From assembly GCF_023502235.1 (NCBI RefSeq), contig NZ_JAMFLY010000002.1:1-64000 (forward strand): 64,000 nt of DNA, read 5' to 3'. Each line of letters opens with the position of its first letter. The stretch's first letter is position 1. Both the position numbers and the translations under genes were made by a program. The notes beneath the pieces are model-generated. The model did no database searches. It was not told the origin of the DNA and was given only the letters and a program-made list of their open reading frames with translations. Positions 16,389 to 25,592 of this stretch are shown in pieces. Source of the stretch: Flagellimonas myxillae. Its GTDB lineage: Bacteria > Bacteroidota > Bacteroidia > Flavobacteriales > Flavobacteriaceae.

Positions 16389-16739
16389 TTAAGCGTTAAA
16401 GTATTCTTCCTCGATTACCTGGCCTTCGTCATTCCAAATTCTTCGAATGATCTCATGCCAGTAAATTGAGCTGTCGTCCTTCATCAAAAAGTCAAAAGTA
16501 AATTCTGATGCAGTAACGTTTCCGTCTACGATGGTCCTGTGGTGCGTTATGCCATTAACTTGGGCAATAGCATCCGCAAAACCCTTCATCTTCTCCACCA
16601 TTTGTGCTTTGCCGGTGGTGGTCACCTGATTGTAGTCCGAAGTATTTGCATCATCCGCAAAGAACTTCTCCACAGCTTCAACAATTGCACCTTGTGCAAC
16701 AATGCTGTCCATTTCGGCAGCTAAGGTTTTAATATCCAT
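16389..16739 (-). CDS. SnoaL-like/NTF2-fold protein
   Basis: A 116-residue single-domain protein with the NTF2-like pattern: helix MDSIVAQGAIVEAVEKFFAD, then a strand-rich part ending HEIIRRIWNDEGQVIEEEYF. Such folds serve as small-molecule isomerases or binding proteins; no catalytic set can be assigned here. It is the first gene of the short run with the SPW and YHS genes, 77 bp downstream of the AraC-type regulator. Confidence 0.75.
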   Translation of the reverse strand: MDIKTLAAEMDSIVAQGAIVEAVEKFFADDANTSDYNQVTTTGKAQMVEKMKGFADAIAQVNGITHHRTIVDGNVTASEFTFDFLMKDDSSIYWHEIIRRIWNDEGQVIEEEYFNA

Positions 16740-16816
16740 TTGCTATGTTTTAGTATTAAACAAAATTTTAAGTTGTAATTACATGGCAAATGTCTGGCGA
16801 TAAACGTCCCTAGGAG

Positions 16817-17884
16817 CTACAAAAAAGGCGCATTTACTTGTACTTTTTGGTTTTTGAATTCGGATGGATTGAGTCCGGTGTGAAGTTTAAAGAAGGTGGA
16901 GAAGTGGTTGGGTTCCTCAAAGCCCAGTTGAAGTGAAACTTCCTTTATGGATTCTCCTTCGACCAGCAATTTTTTGGAACTGTTGATCAGTTCATTTCGA
17001 ATTAATCTCCCCAAGGAATCGTTCATTTTGTCCCTTGTCTTTTTGGAAAGGGCCTTGACGGAAAGGTGCATCTTGTCCGCGTAAAACCCTAAAGACCTTT
17101 CTTCTTTGTGGTGAAGGTGCAAGAGGTGGGTAAGGTCTTCTATGAACGTATCTTTTCTGTAGTAATCAAACTGTTCCCTAAAGTCGGATGGGCTTTGACC
17201 GGTATTTTTTTTGAATACACGATTAAAGTAAGCAGGATCCTTGAACCCCATATCATAGGAGACCTCTTGAATGCTCTTTTCGGTGAAGGCAATGTCTTTT
17301 TTACTCTCGGTAAGTCTTTTGTTACCCAAGAGTGTTTTAATGGTGATACCCAGTTTATCCCGGACCAAAGATTGAGCATTGAAACCATTATCTTGAATTA
17401 GAGCCACCAAATCCTGATTGGTTAGATGGTTCTGAAATTCCTGATCCACGACCTCTTTAATGTCAAAAATAACCTGGTATTCATTCTGGCTGGCGTTAAA
17501 CGGATTTTGCCAGTACCATTGCTTTAACGAAACATCTATGATTCCTTTGGTGTTTTCCGCAAAAACGGTATTGGAAAGATACTTTTGACATTCGGCACAT
17601 TCATCAAAGTTGATATATCCCAAGGAGATGAGATGTTTAAAGAGCACCCTTACATCCTGGTTCGCAAAAATTTCTTGATTGGGGAATTCTATGGTTCTCA
17701 CTACAAAATCCCCAGAAAGAAATTTTATGTATTGGCCTTTTTCCAGATAGATGGCTTTGTCCTGCCAGTTGGTATAGTTTTTAAAGTCAACCTGAATGCT
17801 ACCGGAACCGGATAAAATATGGAATAGGGTATACTGGTTGGTAAAATATACCTTGTTTATTTCGGGAATTAGTTTTTGGACCAT
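16817..17884 (-). CDS. AraC-type regulator with two tandem AraC-like DNA-binding domains
   Basis: A 355-residue protein. An N-terminal cupin-like sensor (residues 5-70, LFHILSGSGSIQVDF) is followed by two AraC-type units: residues 158-238, with SIQEVSYDMGFKDPAYFNRVFKK, and residues 262-345, with SIKEVSLQLGFEEPNHFSTFFK. Usual AraC proteins carry one such two-helix unit near residue 290. The second copy looks complete, so both may bind DNA. It probably controls the SnoaL/SPW/YHS genes directly downstream. The inducer is unknown. Confidence 0.85.
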   Translation of the reverse strand: MVQKLIPEINKVYFTNQYTLFHILSGSGSIQVDFKNYTNWQDKAIYLEKGQYIKFLSGDFVVRTIEFPNQEIFANQDVRVLFKHLISLGYINFDECAECQKYLSNTVFAENTKGIIDVSLKQWYWQNPFNASQNEYQVIFDIKEVVDQEFQNHLTNQDLVALIQDNGFNAQSLVRDKLGITIKTLLGNKRLTESKKDIAFTEKSIQEVSYDMGFKDPAYFNRVFKKNTGQSPSDFREQFDYYRKDTFIEDLTHLLHLHHKEERSLGFYADKMHLSVKALSKKTRDKMNDSLGRLIRNELINSSKKLLVEGESIKEVSLQLGFEEPNHFSTFFKLHTGLNPSEFKNQKVQVNAPFL

Positions 17885-17935
17885 GTTGGCTAGTTGTCGC
17901 CCACTTTTGGTCGCAAAAAAACACTAACCCTTTCC

Positions 17936-18607
17936 TTATTTCTTTCCGCCCACAACCACAACCAGCTCACCTTTAGGGGGCTTGGCAGTGAAGTGCTCCA
18001 ACACCTCTTCAAGACTTCCGCGGATAGTTTCTTCGTACATTTTGGTCAGCTCTCGAGAAACTGAAACAGGTCTTTCACTTCCGAAGTATTCAAGGAAGTG
18101 GGTCAATGTCTTTACCAGTTTATGGGGGGATTCGTAAAATACCATGGTCCTCGATTCTTCTGCCAAGAGTTTCAATCGGGTTTGCCTACCCTTTTTTACA
18201 GGGAGGAAGCCTTCAAAAACAAATCGGTCGTTGGGCAAACCGCTGTTCACCAAAGCGGGAACAAAGGCCGTAGCACCTGGCAAACATTCTACCTCAATTT
18301 CATTTTCAACACAGGCCCGTGTCAACAAAAATCCAGGATCGGAAATAGCTGGGGTACCCGCATCCGAAATCAACGCCATTTGGGTTTCACCCTTTAGTTT
18401 TGTAACCAAGGATTCTACCTGTTTATGCTCATTGTGCATATGATGACTCTGCAATGGGGTATTAATTTCATAATGCTTGAGTAACTTCCCGCTGGTTCGG
18501 GTGTCCTCAGCCAGAATCACATCTACCTCTTTCAACACCTTGATGGCCCTGAGGGTGATGTCATCCAAATTTCCAATAGGGGTAGGAACCAAAAATAATT
18601 TTCCCAT
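17936..18607 (-). CDS. rsmI: 16S rRNA (cytidine(1402)-2'-O)-methyltransferase
   Basis: A 223-residue SAM-dependent enzyme of the tetrapyrrole-methylase fold that methylates C1402 of 16S rRNA. The diagnostic N-terminus LFLVPTPIGNLDDITLRA, the motif ILAEDTRTSGKLL, the SAM-site segment SDAGTPAISDPG and LPGATAFVPALVNSGLP are all present. The length is at the short end of the family, as is common in Bacteroidota. It lies 9 bp downstream of the DoxX-like gene on the same strand. Confidence 0.95.
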   Translation of the reverse strand: MGKLFLVPTPIGNLDDITLRAIKVLKEVDVILAEDTRTSGKLLKHYEINTPLQSHHMHNEHKQVESLVTKLKGETQMALISDAGTPAISDPGFLLTRACVENEIEVECLPGATAFVPALVNSGLPNDRFVFEGFLPVKKGRQTRLKLLAEESRTMVFYESPHKLVKTLTHFLEYFGSERPVSVSRELTKMYEETIRGSLEEVLEHFTAKPPKGELVVVVGGKK

Positions 18608-18616
18608 AGGCCAAAG

Positions 18617-18973
18617 TTAAGGCCTTACTTGCTTTCCGGTGAAATAAGATATTAAAAGAAAAATCAGTGCCATGGCAGCTCCCATCTGTTGTCCATCACT
18701 TATCATGTAATGTGCAAAAAAGGCTAGGGTAAAGTTGAAGAAAAATCCAGCATAAGCCCATTCTTTCAACCACTTCGAGAAGTTGCCCCAGATAGCCAAA
18801 AGACCCAACAGCTTGGCAATGGCTAATGGATAAATTACGTAAGTAGGATATCCCATGGCCTCAAAAAATCCGGCAATGGTTTCATGATTGAAAAAATAAT
18901 TGTAAACCGAAAAAAGCATGAACGCTGTCAACAAAGCAGTTGACAACCAAAAGGCAATCTTTTTAAATTTCAT
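18617..18973 (-). CDS. DoxX-like membrane protein
   Basis: A 118-residue protein with four hydrophobic segments; FFEAMGYPTYVIYPLAIAK and the late ALIFLLISYFTGK fit the DoxX/DUF417-like group common in this phylum. No function is established for this branch. It shares direction and close spacing with rsmI. Some DoxX proteins act with thiosulfate or redox enzymes, but none is adjacent. Confidence 0.75.
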   Translation of the reverse strand: MKFKKIAFWLSTALLTAFMLFSVYNYFFNHETIAGFFEAMGYPTYVIYPLAIAKLLGLLAIWGNFSKWLKEWAYAGFFFNFTLAFFAHYMISDGQQMGAAMALIFLLISYFTGKQVRP

Positions 18974-19034
18974 AGGAGGATTTTTAGGATTGAAGTCTTC
19001 CTAAAAATAAAAAAAGTAATTGGAAAATGGATTT

Positions 19035-19709
19035 TTATGCGAACCTTCGCTCAATCAACGCTATAAACCGGGCCTCGTAATCTTCCTTGCCCTCCCAGTT
19101 GTTGTACTCCGGCTTTACCATATTGTTGATGAACGAAATAGATCTTTCTTCGGTATTAATGGTATTAAGTTGGGAAAGCACACGTTTGTAATCTTCCATA
19201 TTGTCATTGAACAAATGCTTTACAAAAGCTAGTTTGTCGTTCAGTCCAATTTGTAATTCTTTCACGAAGGAATCGTTCAGTGATTTTTTACCATTTCCTT
19301 CTTGGTCCTTTGCAGTCAGGATTTCCTTCTCCTCCTTCATCAGCTCAGGCTTGGCAACAAACTCTGTAAACACGTGTTCCACCGCTGTATCCGAGGGCAT
19401 TTCTGAAACCATGCCCTTAATGGTCTCCATCCCTCTGGTTATAATGTCCTCCTCATGTGGATTGCTTTCCGGTACTGCAATATTCCCGCTGAGCACCATG
19501 TTAGCCATTTTCTCGAAGCGGGTGGCAATTACATTTTTAGAGGCGTCAACCTCAATATCGCTTAGCTTTTCATCTATAAAGCGCAATACCGCCAACTTCT
19601 CGTAAATTTCCTTGGCTTTATCATACAACTCGGTAAGCTCCTTATCCTCTCTTGAGGTGATGATGTCCGTGGACAACTTTATCAAATCTTCCCTTAATTT
19701 CCTTATCAT
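19035..19709 (-). CDS. Conserved hypothetical protein, helical
   Basis: A 224-residue soluble protein, mostly charged helices with coiled-coil-like stretches (IRKLREDLIKLSTDIITSRE and YDKAKEIYEKLAVLRFIDEK at the N-terminus). The C-terminal half (ELQIGLNDKLAFVKHLFNDN, then ISFINNMVKPEYNNWEGKEDY) is of a type I associate with conserved flavobacterial proteins encoded beside tdk. No function is known. It is divergent from tdk across 159 bp. Confidence 0.75.
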   Translation of the reverse strand: MIRKLREDLIKLSTDIITSREDKELTELYDKAKEIYEKLAVLRFIDEKLSDIEVDASKNVIATRFEKMANMVLSGNIAVPESNPHEEDIITRGMETIKGMVSEMPSDTAVEHVFTEFVAKPELMKEEKEILTAKDQEGNGKKSLNDSFVKELQIGLNDKLAFVKHLFNDNMEDYKRVLSQLNTINTEERSISFINNMVKPEYNNWEGKEDYEARFIALIERRFA

Positions 19710-19789
19710 CGCTACAAATCTTTACTATAAATTTAATCTGATTTTATTTATGTCCTTACGAACAAAAGGTTAAAATTTTTCCTCAGCAC

Positions 19790-19816
19790 TTGGGCATATT
19801 TTAATAAGTACTTTTG
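19790..19816 (+). promoter_or_regulatory. Possible Bacteroidota promoter for tdk
   Basis: A -7 element TACTTTTG (19809-19816, consensus TAnnTTTG) with a TTG at 19790-19792, spaced 16 bp, slightly shorter than usual. The predicted start lies about 45 bp before the tdk ATG. Confidence 0.4.
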
Positions 19817-19868
19817 TGTTTCCTTGAATAAAACGAAAAAACTTCCCAATTTCGTTTAAAAGTACGGT

Positions 19869-20513
19869 ATGTTTCTCGAAAATACGGTCAACCCTAAAGA
19901 ACAATTTGGATGGATAGAAGTCATCTGCGGTTCCATGTTTTCTGGAAAGACCGAAGAACTCATCCGTCGCTTACGCCGTGCCCAATTTGCAAAGCAAAAG
20001 GTAGAAATCTTCAAGCCAATTGTGGACACCCGATATGATGAAGACATGGTGGTCTCTCACGACGCCAATGAAATCCGCTCTACCCCTGTGCCCGCTGCCG
20101 CGAACATCCGCTTATTGGCCGATGGTTGCGATGTTGTGGGAATTGACGAGGCCCAATTTTTTGATGATGAAATCGTGACCGTATGCAACGATTTGGCCAA
20201 CCGGGGAATCCGTGTGGTGGTGGCCGGCCTGGACATGGACTTTAAAGGCAATCCATTTGGACCCATGCCCGCGCTAATGGCAACGGCAGAATACGTGACC
20301 AAGGTACACGCCGTATGCACCCGAACCGGAAATTTGGCCAACTATAGCTTTAGAAAAACCAATGATGAAAATCTGGTTTTGTTGGGGGAGACCGGGGAAT
20401 ATGAGCCTTTGAGCAGAGCGGCTTTTTACAAGGCCATGCTCAAAGAAAAAGTGAGCCAAATGGACGTGGAAGCCGAGGAGGTGAATCCCAAAAAGAAGAC
20501 CGCCAATGGGTAA
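19869..20513 (+). CDS. tdk: Thymidine kinase
   Basis: A 214-residue type II thymidine kinase that phosphorylates thymidine in nucleotide salvage. The P-loop is GSMFSGKT (21-28), followed by [11 protein letters not shown] and [16 protein letters not shown]. The usual C-terminal zinc lasso needs four cysteines; here only one remains ([12 protein letters not shown]), and the second pair is replaced in [11 protein letters not shown], a form common in Bacteroidota. The coding end overlaps alr by 8 bp, so translation is probably coupled. Confidence 0.93.
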   Translation: MFLENTVNPKEQFGWIEVICGSMFSGKTEELIRRLRRAQFAKQKVEIFKPIVDTRYDEDMVVSHDANEIRSTPVPAAANIRLLADGCDVVGIDEAQFFDDEIVTVCNDLANRGIRVVVAGLDMDFKGNPFGPMPALMATAEYVTKVHAVCTRTGNLANYSFRKTNDENLVLLGETGEYEPLSRAAFYKAMLKEKVSQMDVEAEEVNPKKKTANG

Positions 20514-21615
20514 AGTTGGTGAAACCACCTTGGAAATAGACCTGGGCGCACTAGAGCATAATTTCAGGTTTTTAAAATCCAAAATAGCTGCCGAAACCAA
20601 ATTTTTGGGTGTTGTAAAGGCATTTGCCTACGGAAGTGACATAGTCACTATTGCCAAAAAACTGGAAAGTTTGGGCGCAGATTATTTAGCAGTGGCCTAT
20701 GTAAATGAAGGGGTGCTGTTAAGGGATGCCGGGATTTCGATTCCCATTTTGGTATTTCATCCACAGCCCATAAATTTTGATCGCTTGATCAAGCACCACC
20801 TGGAACCAAGTATATATTCCCCAAGAATCCTAAAGGATTTTTTAAAGTTTGCTGAAAGTGCAGGAATCCGGGAATATCCCATTCATATCAAATTTAATAC
20901 GGGGTTGAATCGATTGGGGTTTTGGGAGAACGATGTGGATTTTATAGTGGAGCAGCTTAAGAAGCTAAACGAAATAAAAGTGGTCTCGGTTTTTTCACAT
21001 TTGGCGGCCTCGGAGGACCCTAAAGAAAAGGAGTTTAGCCAAAGGCAGATTCAAACGTTCCAAAAAATTTGCGAGAACCTTAACGGCAAATTGGGATATA
21101 CTCCATTTAGACATATGCTCAACACTTCGGGAATCGTAAACTATCCGGAAGCTCAGTTTGAGATGGTTCGAAGTGGTATTGGTTTGTACGGATATGGCAA
21201 TGAAGAAAAAGTGGATCAAAACCTGAAACCTGTTGCTAGTCTAAAAACCGTTATTTCCCAAATTCATCGTATTGAACCCAACGAAAGCGTAGGGTACAAT
21301 CGGGCATTTAAATCCGAAGGATTTATAACAACAGCTACCCTACCCTTAGGCCATGCGGATGGGATTGGACGACACTACGGAAATGGAAAATCACATGTGC
21401 TGATCAAAGGTGAAAAAGCGCCCATTATTGGTAATGTGTGTATGGACATGATCATGGTTGACATTTCAGGGATTGATTGCAAGGAAGGAGATGAGGTGTT
21501 GGTTTTTGGCCCTAACCGTTCTGCGGAAGCATTCGCTTCTTCTGCCCAAACCATTTCCTATGAAATATTGACAGCCATTTCGCCTAGGGTTAAACGGGTC
21601 ATTATCAACCCCTAA
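20506..21615 (+). CDS. alr: Alanine racemase
   Basis: A 369-residue PLP-dependent enzyme making D-alanine for peptidoglycan. The lysine that binds PLP is K38 in [12 protein letters not shown], and the catalytic tyrosine is in [10 protein letters not shown]. The fold-type III barrel start ([18 protein letters not shown]) is clear. Many Bacteroidota carry alr fused to murF; this copy stands alone. It overlaps the tdk end by 8 bp. Confidence 0.93.
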   Translation: MGKVGETTLEIDLGALEHNFRFLKSKIAAETKFLGVVKAFAYGSDIVTIAKKLESLGADYLAVAYVNEGVLLRDAGISIPILVFHPQPINFDRLIKHHLEPSIYSPRILKDFLKFAESAGIREYPIHIKFNTGLNRLGFWENDVDFIVEQLKKLNEIKVVSVFSHLAASEDPKEKEFSQRQIQTFQKICENLNGKLGYTPFRHMLNTSGIVNYPEAQFEMVRSGIGLYGYGNEEKVDQNLKPVASLKTVISQIHRIEPNESVGYNRAFKSEGFITTATLPLGHADGIGRHYGNGKSHVLIKGEKAPIIGNVCMDMIMVDISGIDCKEGDEVLVFGPNRSAEAFASSAQTISYEILTAISPRVKRVIINP

Positions 21616-21692
21616 ATCTTGCGTTCTAAATTGGCAGAAACCCTCTTTTTTGGTTACATTGTAACTTAATTAACCTCTTAAACTATAAAATT

Positions 21693-22094
21693 ATGTTGAA
21701 AGAATTTAAGGATTTTGCCATGAAAGGAAACCTGGTGGATATTGCCGTAGGTTTCGTTATGGGTGCCGCCTTTAACAAAGTAGTGGCCTCTTTTACAGGC
21801 GGAATTGTATCACCATTGATCGGTTTGCTGTTCAATGCAGACTTTAAGGATGTAAAATGGATAATCCAAGAAGGTACAGCTAATGATGCAGGTGAAGTTG
21901 TTGGAGAAGTTGCAATTCTTATTGGAGAGTTTGCTACCAATGTAATCGACTTTATCATTGTGGCTTTTGTGATGTTTATGATTGTAAAGGGCGTCAACAA
22001 GATGAAGAAGAAAGAAGAACCGGCTCCGGAGGCACCAAAAGGCCCAACCACGGAAGAACTGCTCATCGAAATCCGGGATGCGCTGAAGAAATAA
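21693..22094 (+). CDS. mscL: Large-conductance mechanosensitive channel
   Basis: A 133-residue inner membrane channel that opens on osmotic downshock. It has the characteristic start KEFKDFAMKGNLVDIAVGFV, the first pore helix, then the second helix NVIDFIIVAFVMFMIVKGVN and the amphipathic C-terminal helix (TTEELLIEIRDALKK). It is complete at normal length. A strong terminator hairpin follows 57 bp downstream. Confidence 0.95.
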   Translation: MLKEFKDFAMKGNLVDIAVGFVMGAAFNKVVASFTGGIVSPLIGLLFNADFKDVKWIIQEGTANDAGEVVGEVAILIGEFATNVIDFIIVAFVMFMIVKGVNKMKKKEEPAPEAPKGPTTEELLIEIRDALKK

Positions 22095-22150
22095 AAAATC
22101 GTTGTCTGGAATTTCCGGACGACCGCTACACCACTGTTGTAATCATTAAG

Positions 22151-22190
22151 CCGTCAAGTTGAATCGCAAACAGCTTGACGGTTGTTTTAT
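22151..22190 (+). terminator. Rho-independent terminator after mscL
   Basis: CCGTCAAGTTG (22151-22161) pairs with CAGCTTGACGG (22171-22181), 11 bp with one G-T pair, and is followed by TTGTTTTATTT. Confidence 0.85.
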
Positions 22191-22233
22191 TTACAACATT
22201 TTGTTATTTTTTAATTGGTCTTTGCCAAAATGC

Positions 22234-22263
22234 TTGTTTAGAACGGATTCTGTCCTAAATTTG
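22234..22263 (+). promoter_or_regulatory. Promoter of asd, Bacteroidota consensus
   Basis: TTG at 22234-22236 and TAAATTTG at 22256-22263 are separated by exactly 19 bp, matching the -33/-7 consensus of the main Bacteroidota sigma factor. The predicted start leaves a leader of about 15 nt before the asd ATG. Confidence 0.75.
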
Positions 22264-22284
22264 TTCCTTAAAATTTTATCAAAA

Positions 22285-23298
22285 ATGAAAGTAGCAGTTG
22301 TGGGAGCCACCGGAATGGTCGGCGAAGTAATGTTGAAAGTATTGGCCGAGCGCAATTTCCCTATTTCGGAATTATTGTTGGTAGCCTCTGAGCGTTCTGT
22401 AGGCAAAAAATTGAGCTATAAGGGCGAGGAGTATACCGTGATCGGTTTGGATGATGCTGTGGCCGCCCAACCTGATATCGCCATCTTCTCGGCTGGAGGT
22501 GGAACTTCCCTGGAATGGGCTCCAAAATTTGCTCAAGTAGGTACCACGGTCATCGACAATTCCTCGGCTTGGCGTATGGATCCTGACAAAAAATTGGTGG
22601 TTCCGGAAATCAATGCCAACGAGCTTACCGCAGAGGACAAAATCATAGCCAATCCCAACTGCTCTACCATTCAAATGGTGATGGCTTTGAACCCATTGCA
22701 CAAAAAATATAAAATGAAACGGGTGGTCGTGTCCACCTATCAATCTGTTTCAGGAACTGGTGTTAAAGCTGTTCAGCAATTGGAAAACGAAATCAATGGA
22801 GTGGAAGGCGAGATGGCCTACCCATATCCCATCAGTAGAAACGCCCTTCCACATTGCGATGTTTTCTTGGAAAACGGATATACCAAAGAAGAGATGAAGT
22901 TGGCCCGGGAACCTCAAAAAATAATGGACGATAGAACCTTTTCCGTTACCGCTACTGCCGTGCGTATTCCAACTGCAGGGGGACATTCGGAATCGGTAAA
23001 CGTGGAGTTTCATGAGGATTTTGACCTATCCGAAGTAAGAAAACTACTCAGCGAAACCCCAGGCATTGTGGTCCAAGATAACCCAGAAACCAATTCCTAT
23101 CCCATGCCCATCTACGCGCACGACAAAGACGATGTGTTTGTGGGCAGGATCAGACGGGATGAAACGCAGCGCAACACCCTAAATATGTGGATTGTCTCCG
23201 ACAACCTTAGAAAAGGGGCTGCGACCAATGCGGTTCAAATTGCGGAATATTTGGTACAAAACAATTTGGTGGCCAATACCTCTGAGGCTGTTTCCTAA
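22285..23298 (+). CDS. asd: Aspartate-semialdehyde dehydrogenase
   Basis: A 337-residue NADPH-dependent enzyme that reduces aspartyl phosphate to aspartate semialdehyde for lysine, methionine, threonine and diaminopimelate synthesis. The nucleotide loop GATGMVG (7-13) and catalytic C126 in IANPNCSTIQMV are present. The frame is open 126 bp further upstream, but that part overlaps the mscL terminator and the promoter; MKVAVVGATGM is the true start. Confidence 0.95.
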   Translation: MKVAVVGATGMVGEVMLKVLAERNFPISELLLVASERSVGKKLSYKGEEYTVIGLDDAVAAQPDIAIFSAGGGTSLEWAPKFAQVGTTVIDNSSAWRMDPDKKLVVPEINANELTAEDKIIANPNCSTIQMVMALNPLHKKYKMKRVVVSTYQSVSGTGVKAVQQLENEINGVEGEMAYPYPISRNALPHCDVFLENGYTKEEMKLAREPQKIMDDRTFSVTATAVRIPTAGGHSESVNVEFHEDFDLSEVRKLLSETPGIVVQDNPETNSYPMPIYAHDKDDVFVGRIRRDETQRNTLNMWIVSDNLRKGAATNAVQIAEYLVQNNLVANTSEAVS

Positions 23299-23380
23299 AA
23301 CTTGGGTTTAGGCCCTTTATGGCATTCTTTTAAGGGAAGTACGGATTTGCGTATTTTTATCGTCATCAATCTGATAAAAA

Positions 23381-25534
23381 ATGAAAAAAATCTGTCTATT
23401 AACTGTTGTAATCGCAATGGCAGCATGTCAAAACACACCCCAAAGAGAACCTATCGCCGTGACCTATCCGAACACCAAAAAAGTGGATACTGTGGACACC
23501 TATTTTGGAACACAGATCCAAGATCCCTATCGTTGGCTTGAAGATGACCGAAGCCAGGAAACAGAGGCCTGGGTAAAGAAGCAGAATGCCGTAACCTTCG
23601 GTTATTTGGATAAGATACCGTTCCGGGAAGACCTTAAAAACCGTCTCGAAAAGTTGTGGAACTATGAAAAAGTGGGCTCCCCATTTAAGGAGGGCAGCTA
23701 TACCTATTTTTACAAAAACAATGGGCTTCAAGACCAAAGTGTAGTCTACAGAAAAAAGGAGGGCGAAGAAGAAGAAGTGTTTTTGGATCCCAATAGGTTC
23801 TCCGAGGATGGGACTACCTCCCTAACCTCGCTTAGTTTTACGAAAGATGGTTCCAAAGCGGCTTACCTAATTTCTGAAGCGGGCAGCGACTGGAGAAAGG
23901 GTATCGTTATTGATCCTGAACACAAGGAAATCGTAGAAGACACCTTGGTGGATATTAAATTCAGCGGAATTTCCTGGAAAGGGAACGAAGGATTTTTCTA
24001 TTCCAGTTATGACAAACCCAAAGGCAGCGAACTTTCTGCAAAAACAGATCAGCACAAATTATATTACCACCAACTGGGCACCCCCCAGTCGGAGGACAAG
24101 GTTGTTTTCGGTGGAACAGCTGAAGAAAAACACCGGTACGTATATGGCTATGTTTCGGAAGATGGGAAGTACCTGATCATAACCGCCTCCACCTCGACCT
24201 CGGGGAACAAGCTTTATATAAAAGACCTTTCATCATTGGAGAATCCTTTGGTGACTATTTTGGATGACACAGAATCCGATACCTACGTGATAGATAATGA
24301 AGGGTCCAAACTGTTCTTGGTCACCAATAGGAATGCGCCCAACAAAAAAGTGGTGGTCGTGGATGCCGCGAACCCTACACCTGAGCATTGGACCGACCTA
24401 ATCCCTGAAACCAAAAATGTGTTGACTGCTGGCACTGGAGGAGGATATTTCTTCGCCGAATACATGGTGGATGCCATTTCCAAGGTGCTTCAGTACGATT
24501 ATGAGGGCAAGCTGATCAGGGAGGTTAAACTCCCTGGCGTGGGAAGTGCCAATGGTTTTGGCGGAAAAAAAGAAGAAAAGGAATTTTATTTTTCCTTCAC
24601 CAATTACAACACTCCCAGTTCTTCTTTTCGCTACAATGTTGAAACCGGGGAATATACCCAGTATTGGGAGCCTGAAATTGATTTTGATCCCAATGATTAC
24701 GAATCCACCCAAGTTTTTTATACGTCCAAAGATGGCACAAAAGTGCCCATGATCATTACCTATAAGAAAGGTCTGGAGCTCAATGGCAAAAATCCTACGA
24801 TATTATACGGCTATGGTGGATTCAATGTGAGCCTTACCCCCTACTTTAGTATTGGCAACGCCATTTGGATGGAACAAGGAGGGGTATATGCCGTACCCAA
24901 CCTTAGAGGTGGTGGTGAATATGGGAAAGAATGGCATATTGCCGGAACGAAACAACAAAAACAAAATGTGTTCGACGATTTTATTGCCGCAGCAGAATAT
25001 CTCATTACCGAGCAATATACTTCCAAGGAATACCTTGCCATTCGAGGCGGCTCCAATGGTGGGCTTTTGGTAGGTGCTACCATGACCCAACGACCCGACC
25101 TGATGCAAGTGGCACTTCCAGCAGTTGGCGTTTTGGATATGCTCCGCTACCATACATTTACCGCCGGTGCTGGATGGGCCTATGATTATGGTACTTCCGA
25201 AGAAAGTGAGGCAATGTTCAGCTACCTTAAAAACTATTCACCCTTACACAATATTAAGGAAGGAACAGCATACCCGGCCACTTTGGTAACCACGGCCGAT
25301 CATGATGACCGCGTGGTTCCCGCACATAGTTTTAAGTTTGCAGCAGAGCTTCAGGAAAAACAAAATGGGGATAATCCAACCTTGATCAGAATTGAAGAGA
25401 ATGCTGGCCATGGCGCTGGCACACCTGTTAGTAAAACCATAGAGCAATATGCAGATATCTTTGGATTTACCCTTTTCAATATGGGATATGACGAGCTCCC
25501 CAACCAGGCCGTGCTAAAAGAATTTAAAGATTAG
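23381..25534 (+). CDS. Prolyl oligopeptidase (S9A family), lipoprotein
   Basis: A 717-residue peptidase with a lipoprotein signal peptide (lipobox MAAC, Cys16), so it is probably anchored on the periplasmic side or at the cell surface. An N-terminal seven-bladed propeller (about residues 70-430) gates the C-terminal alpha/beta-hydrolase. The catalytic Ser558 is in RGGSNGG, the Asp in the 640-643 cluster (DHDDRVVP), and His677 in ENAGHGAG. It cleaves short proline-containing peptides. A terminator hairpin follows directly. Confidence 0.93.
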   Translation: MKKICLLTVVIAMAACQNTPQREPIAVTYPNTKKVDTVDTYFGTQIQDPYRWLEDDRSQETEAWVKKQNAVTFGYLDKIPFREDLKNRLEKLWNYEKVGSPFKEGSYTYFYKNNGLQDQSVVYRKKEGEEEEVFLDPNRFSEDGTTSLTSLSFTKDGSKAAYLISEAGSDWRKGIVIDPEHKEIVEDTLVDIKFSGISWKGNEGFFYSSYDKPKGSELSAKTDQHKLYYHQLGTPQSEDKVVFGGTAEEKHRYVYGYVSEDGKYLIITASTSTSGNKLYIKDLSSLENPLVTILDDTESDTYVIDNEGSKLFLVTNRNAPNKKVVVVDAANPTPEHWTDLIPETKNVLTAGTGGGYFFAEYMVDAISKVLQYDYEGKLIREVKLPGVGSANGFGGKKEEKEFYFSFTNYNTPSSSFRYNVETGEYTQYWEPEIDFDPNDYESTQVFYTSKDGTKVPMIITYKKGLELNGKNPTILYGYGGFNVSLTPYFSIGNAIWMEQGGVYAVPNLRGGGEYGKEWHIAGTKQQKQNVFDDFIAAAEYLITEQYTSKEYLAIRGGSNGGLLVGATMTQRPDLMQVALPAVGVLDMLRYHTFTAGAGWAYDYGTSEESEAMFSYLKNYSPLHNIKEGTAYPATLVTTADHDDRVVPAHSFKFAAELQEKQNGDNPTLIRIEENAGHGAGTPVSKTIEQYADIFGFTLFNMGYDELPNQAVLKEFKD

Positions 25535-25552
25535 AATACCGTAACAAGGCAT

Positions 25553-25582
25553 AAATCCGTTTCTATAGAGACGGATTTTTAC
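25553..25582 (+). terminator. Terminator after the prolyl oligopeptidase
   Basis: AAATCCGTTTC pairs with GAGACGGATTT (25553-25578) with one G-T pair and a short loop, followed by a T-rich stretch. Confidence 0.75.
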
Positions 25583-25592
25583 TTTTATCCCC

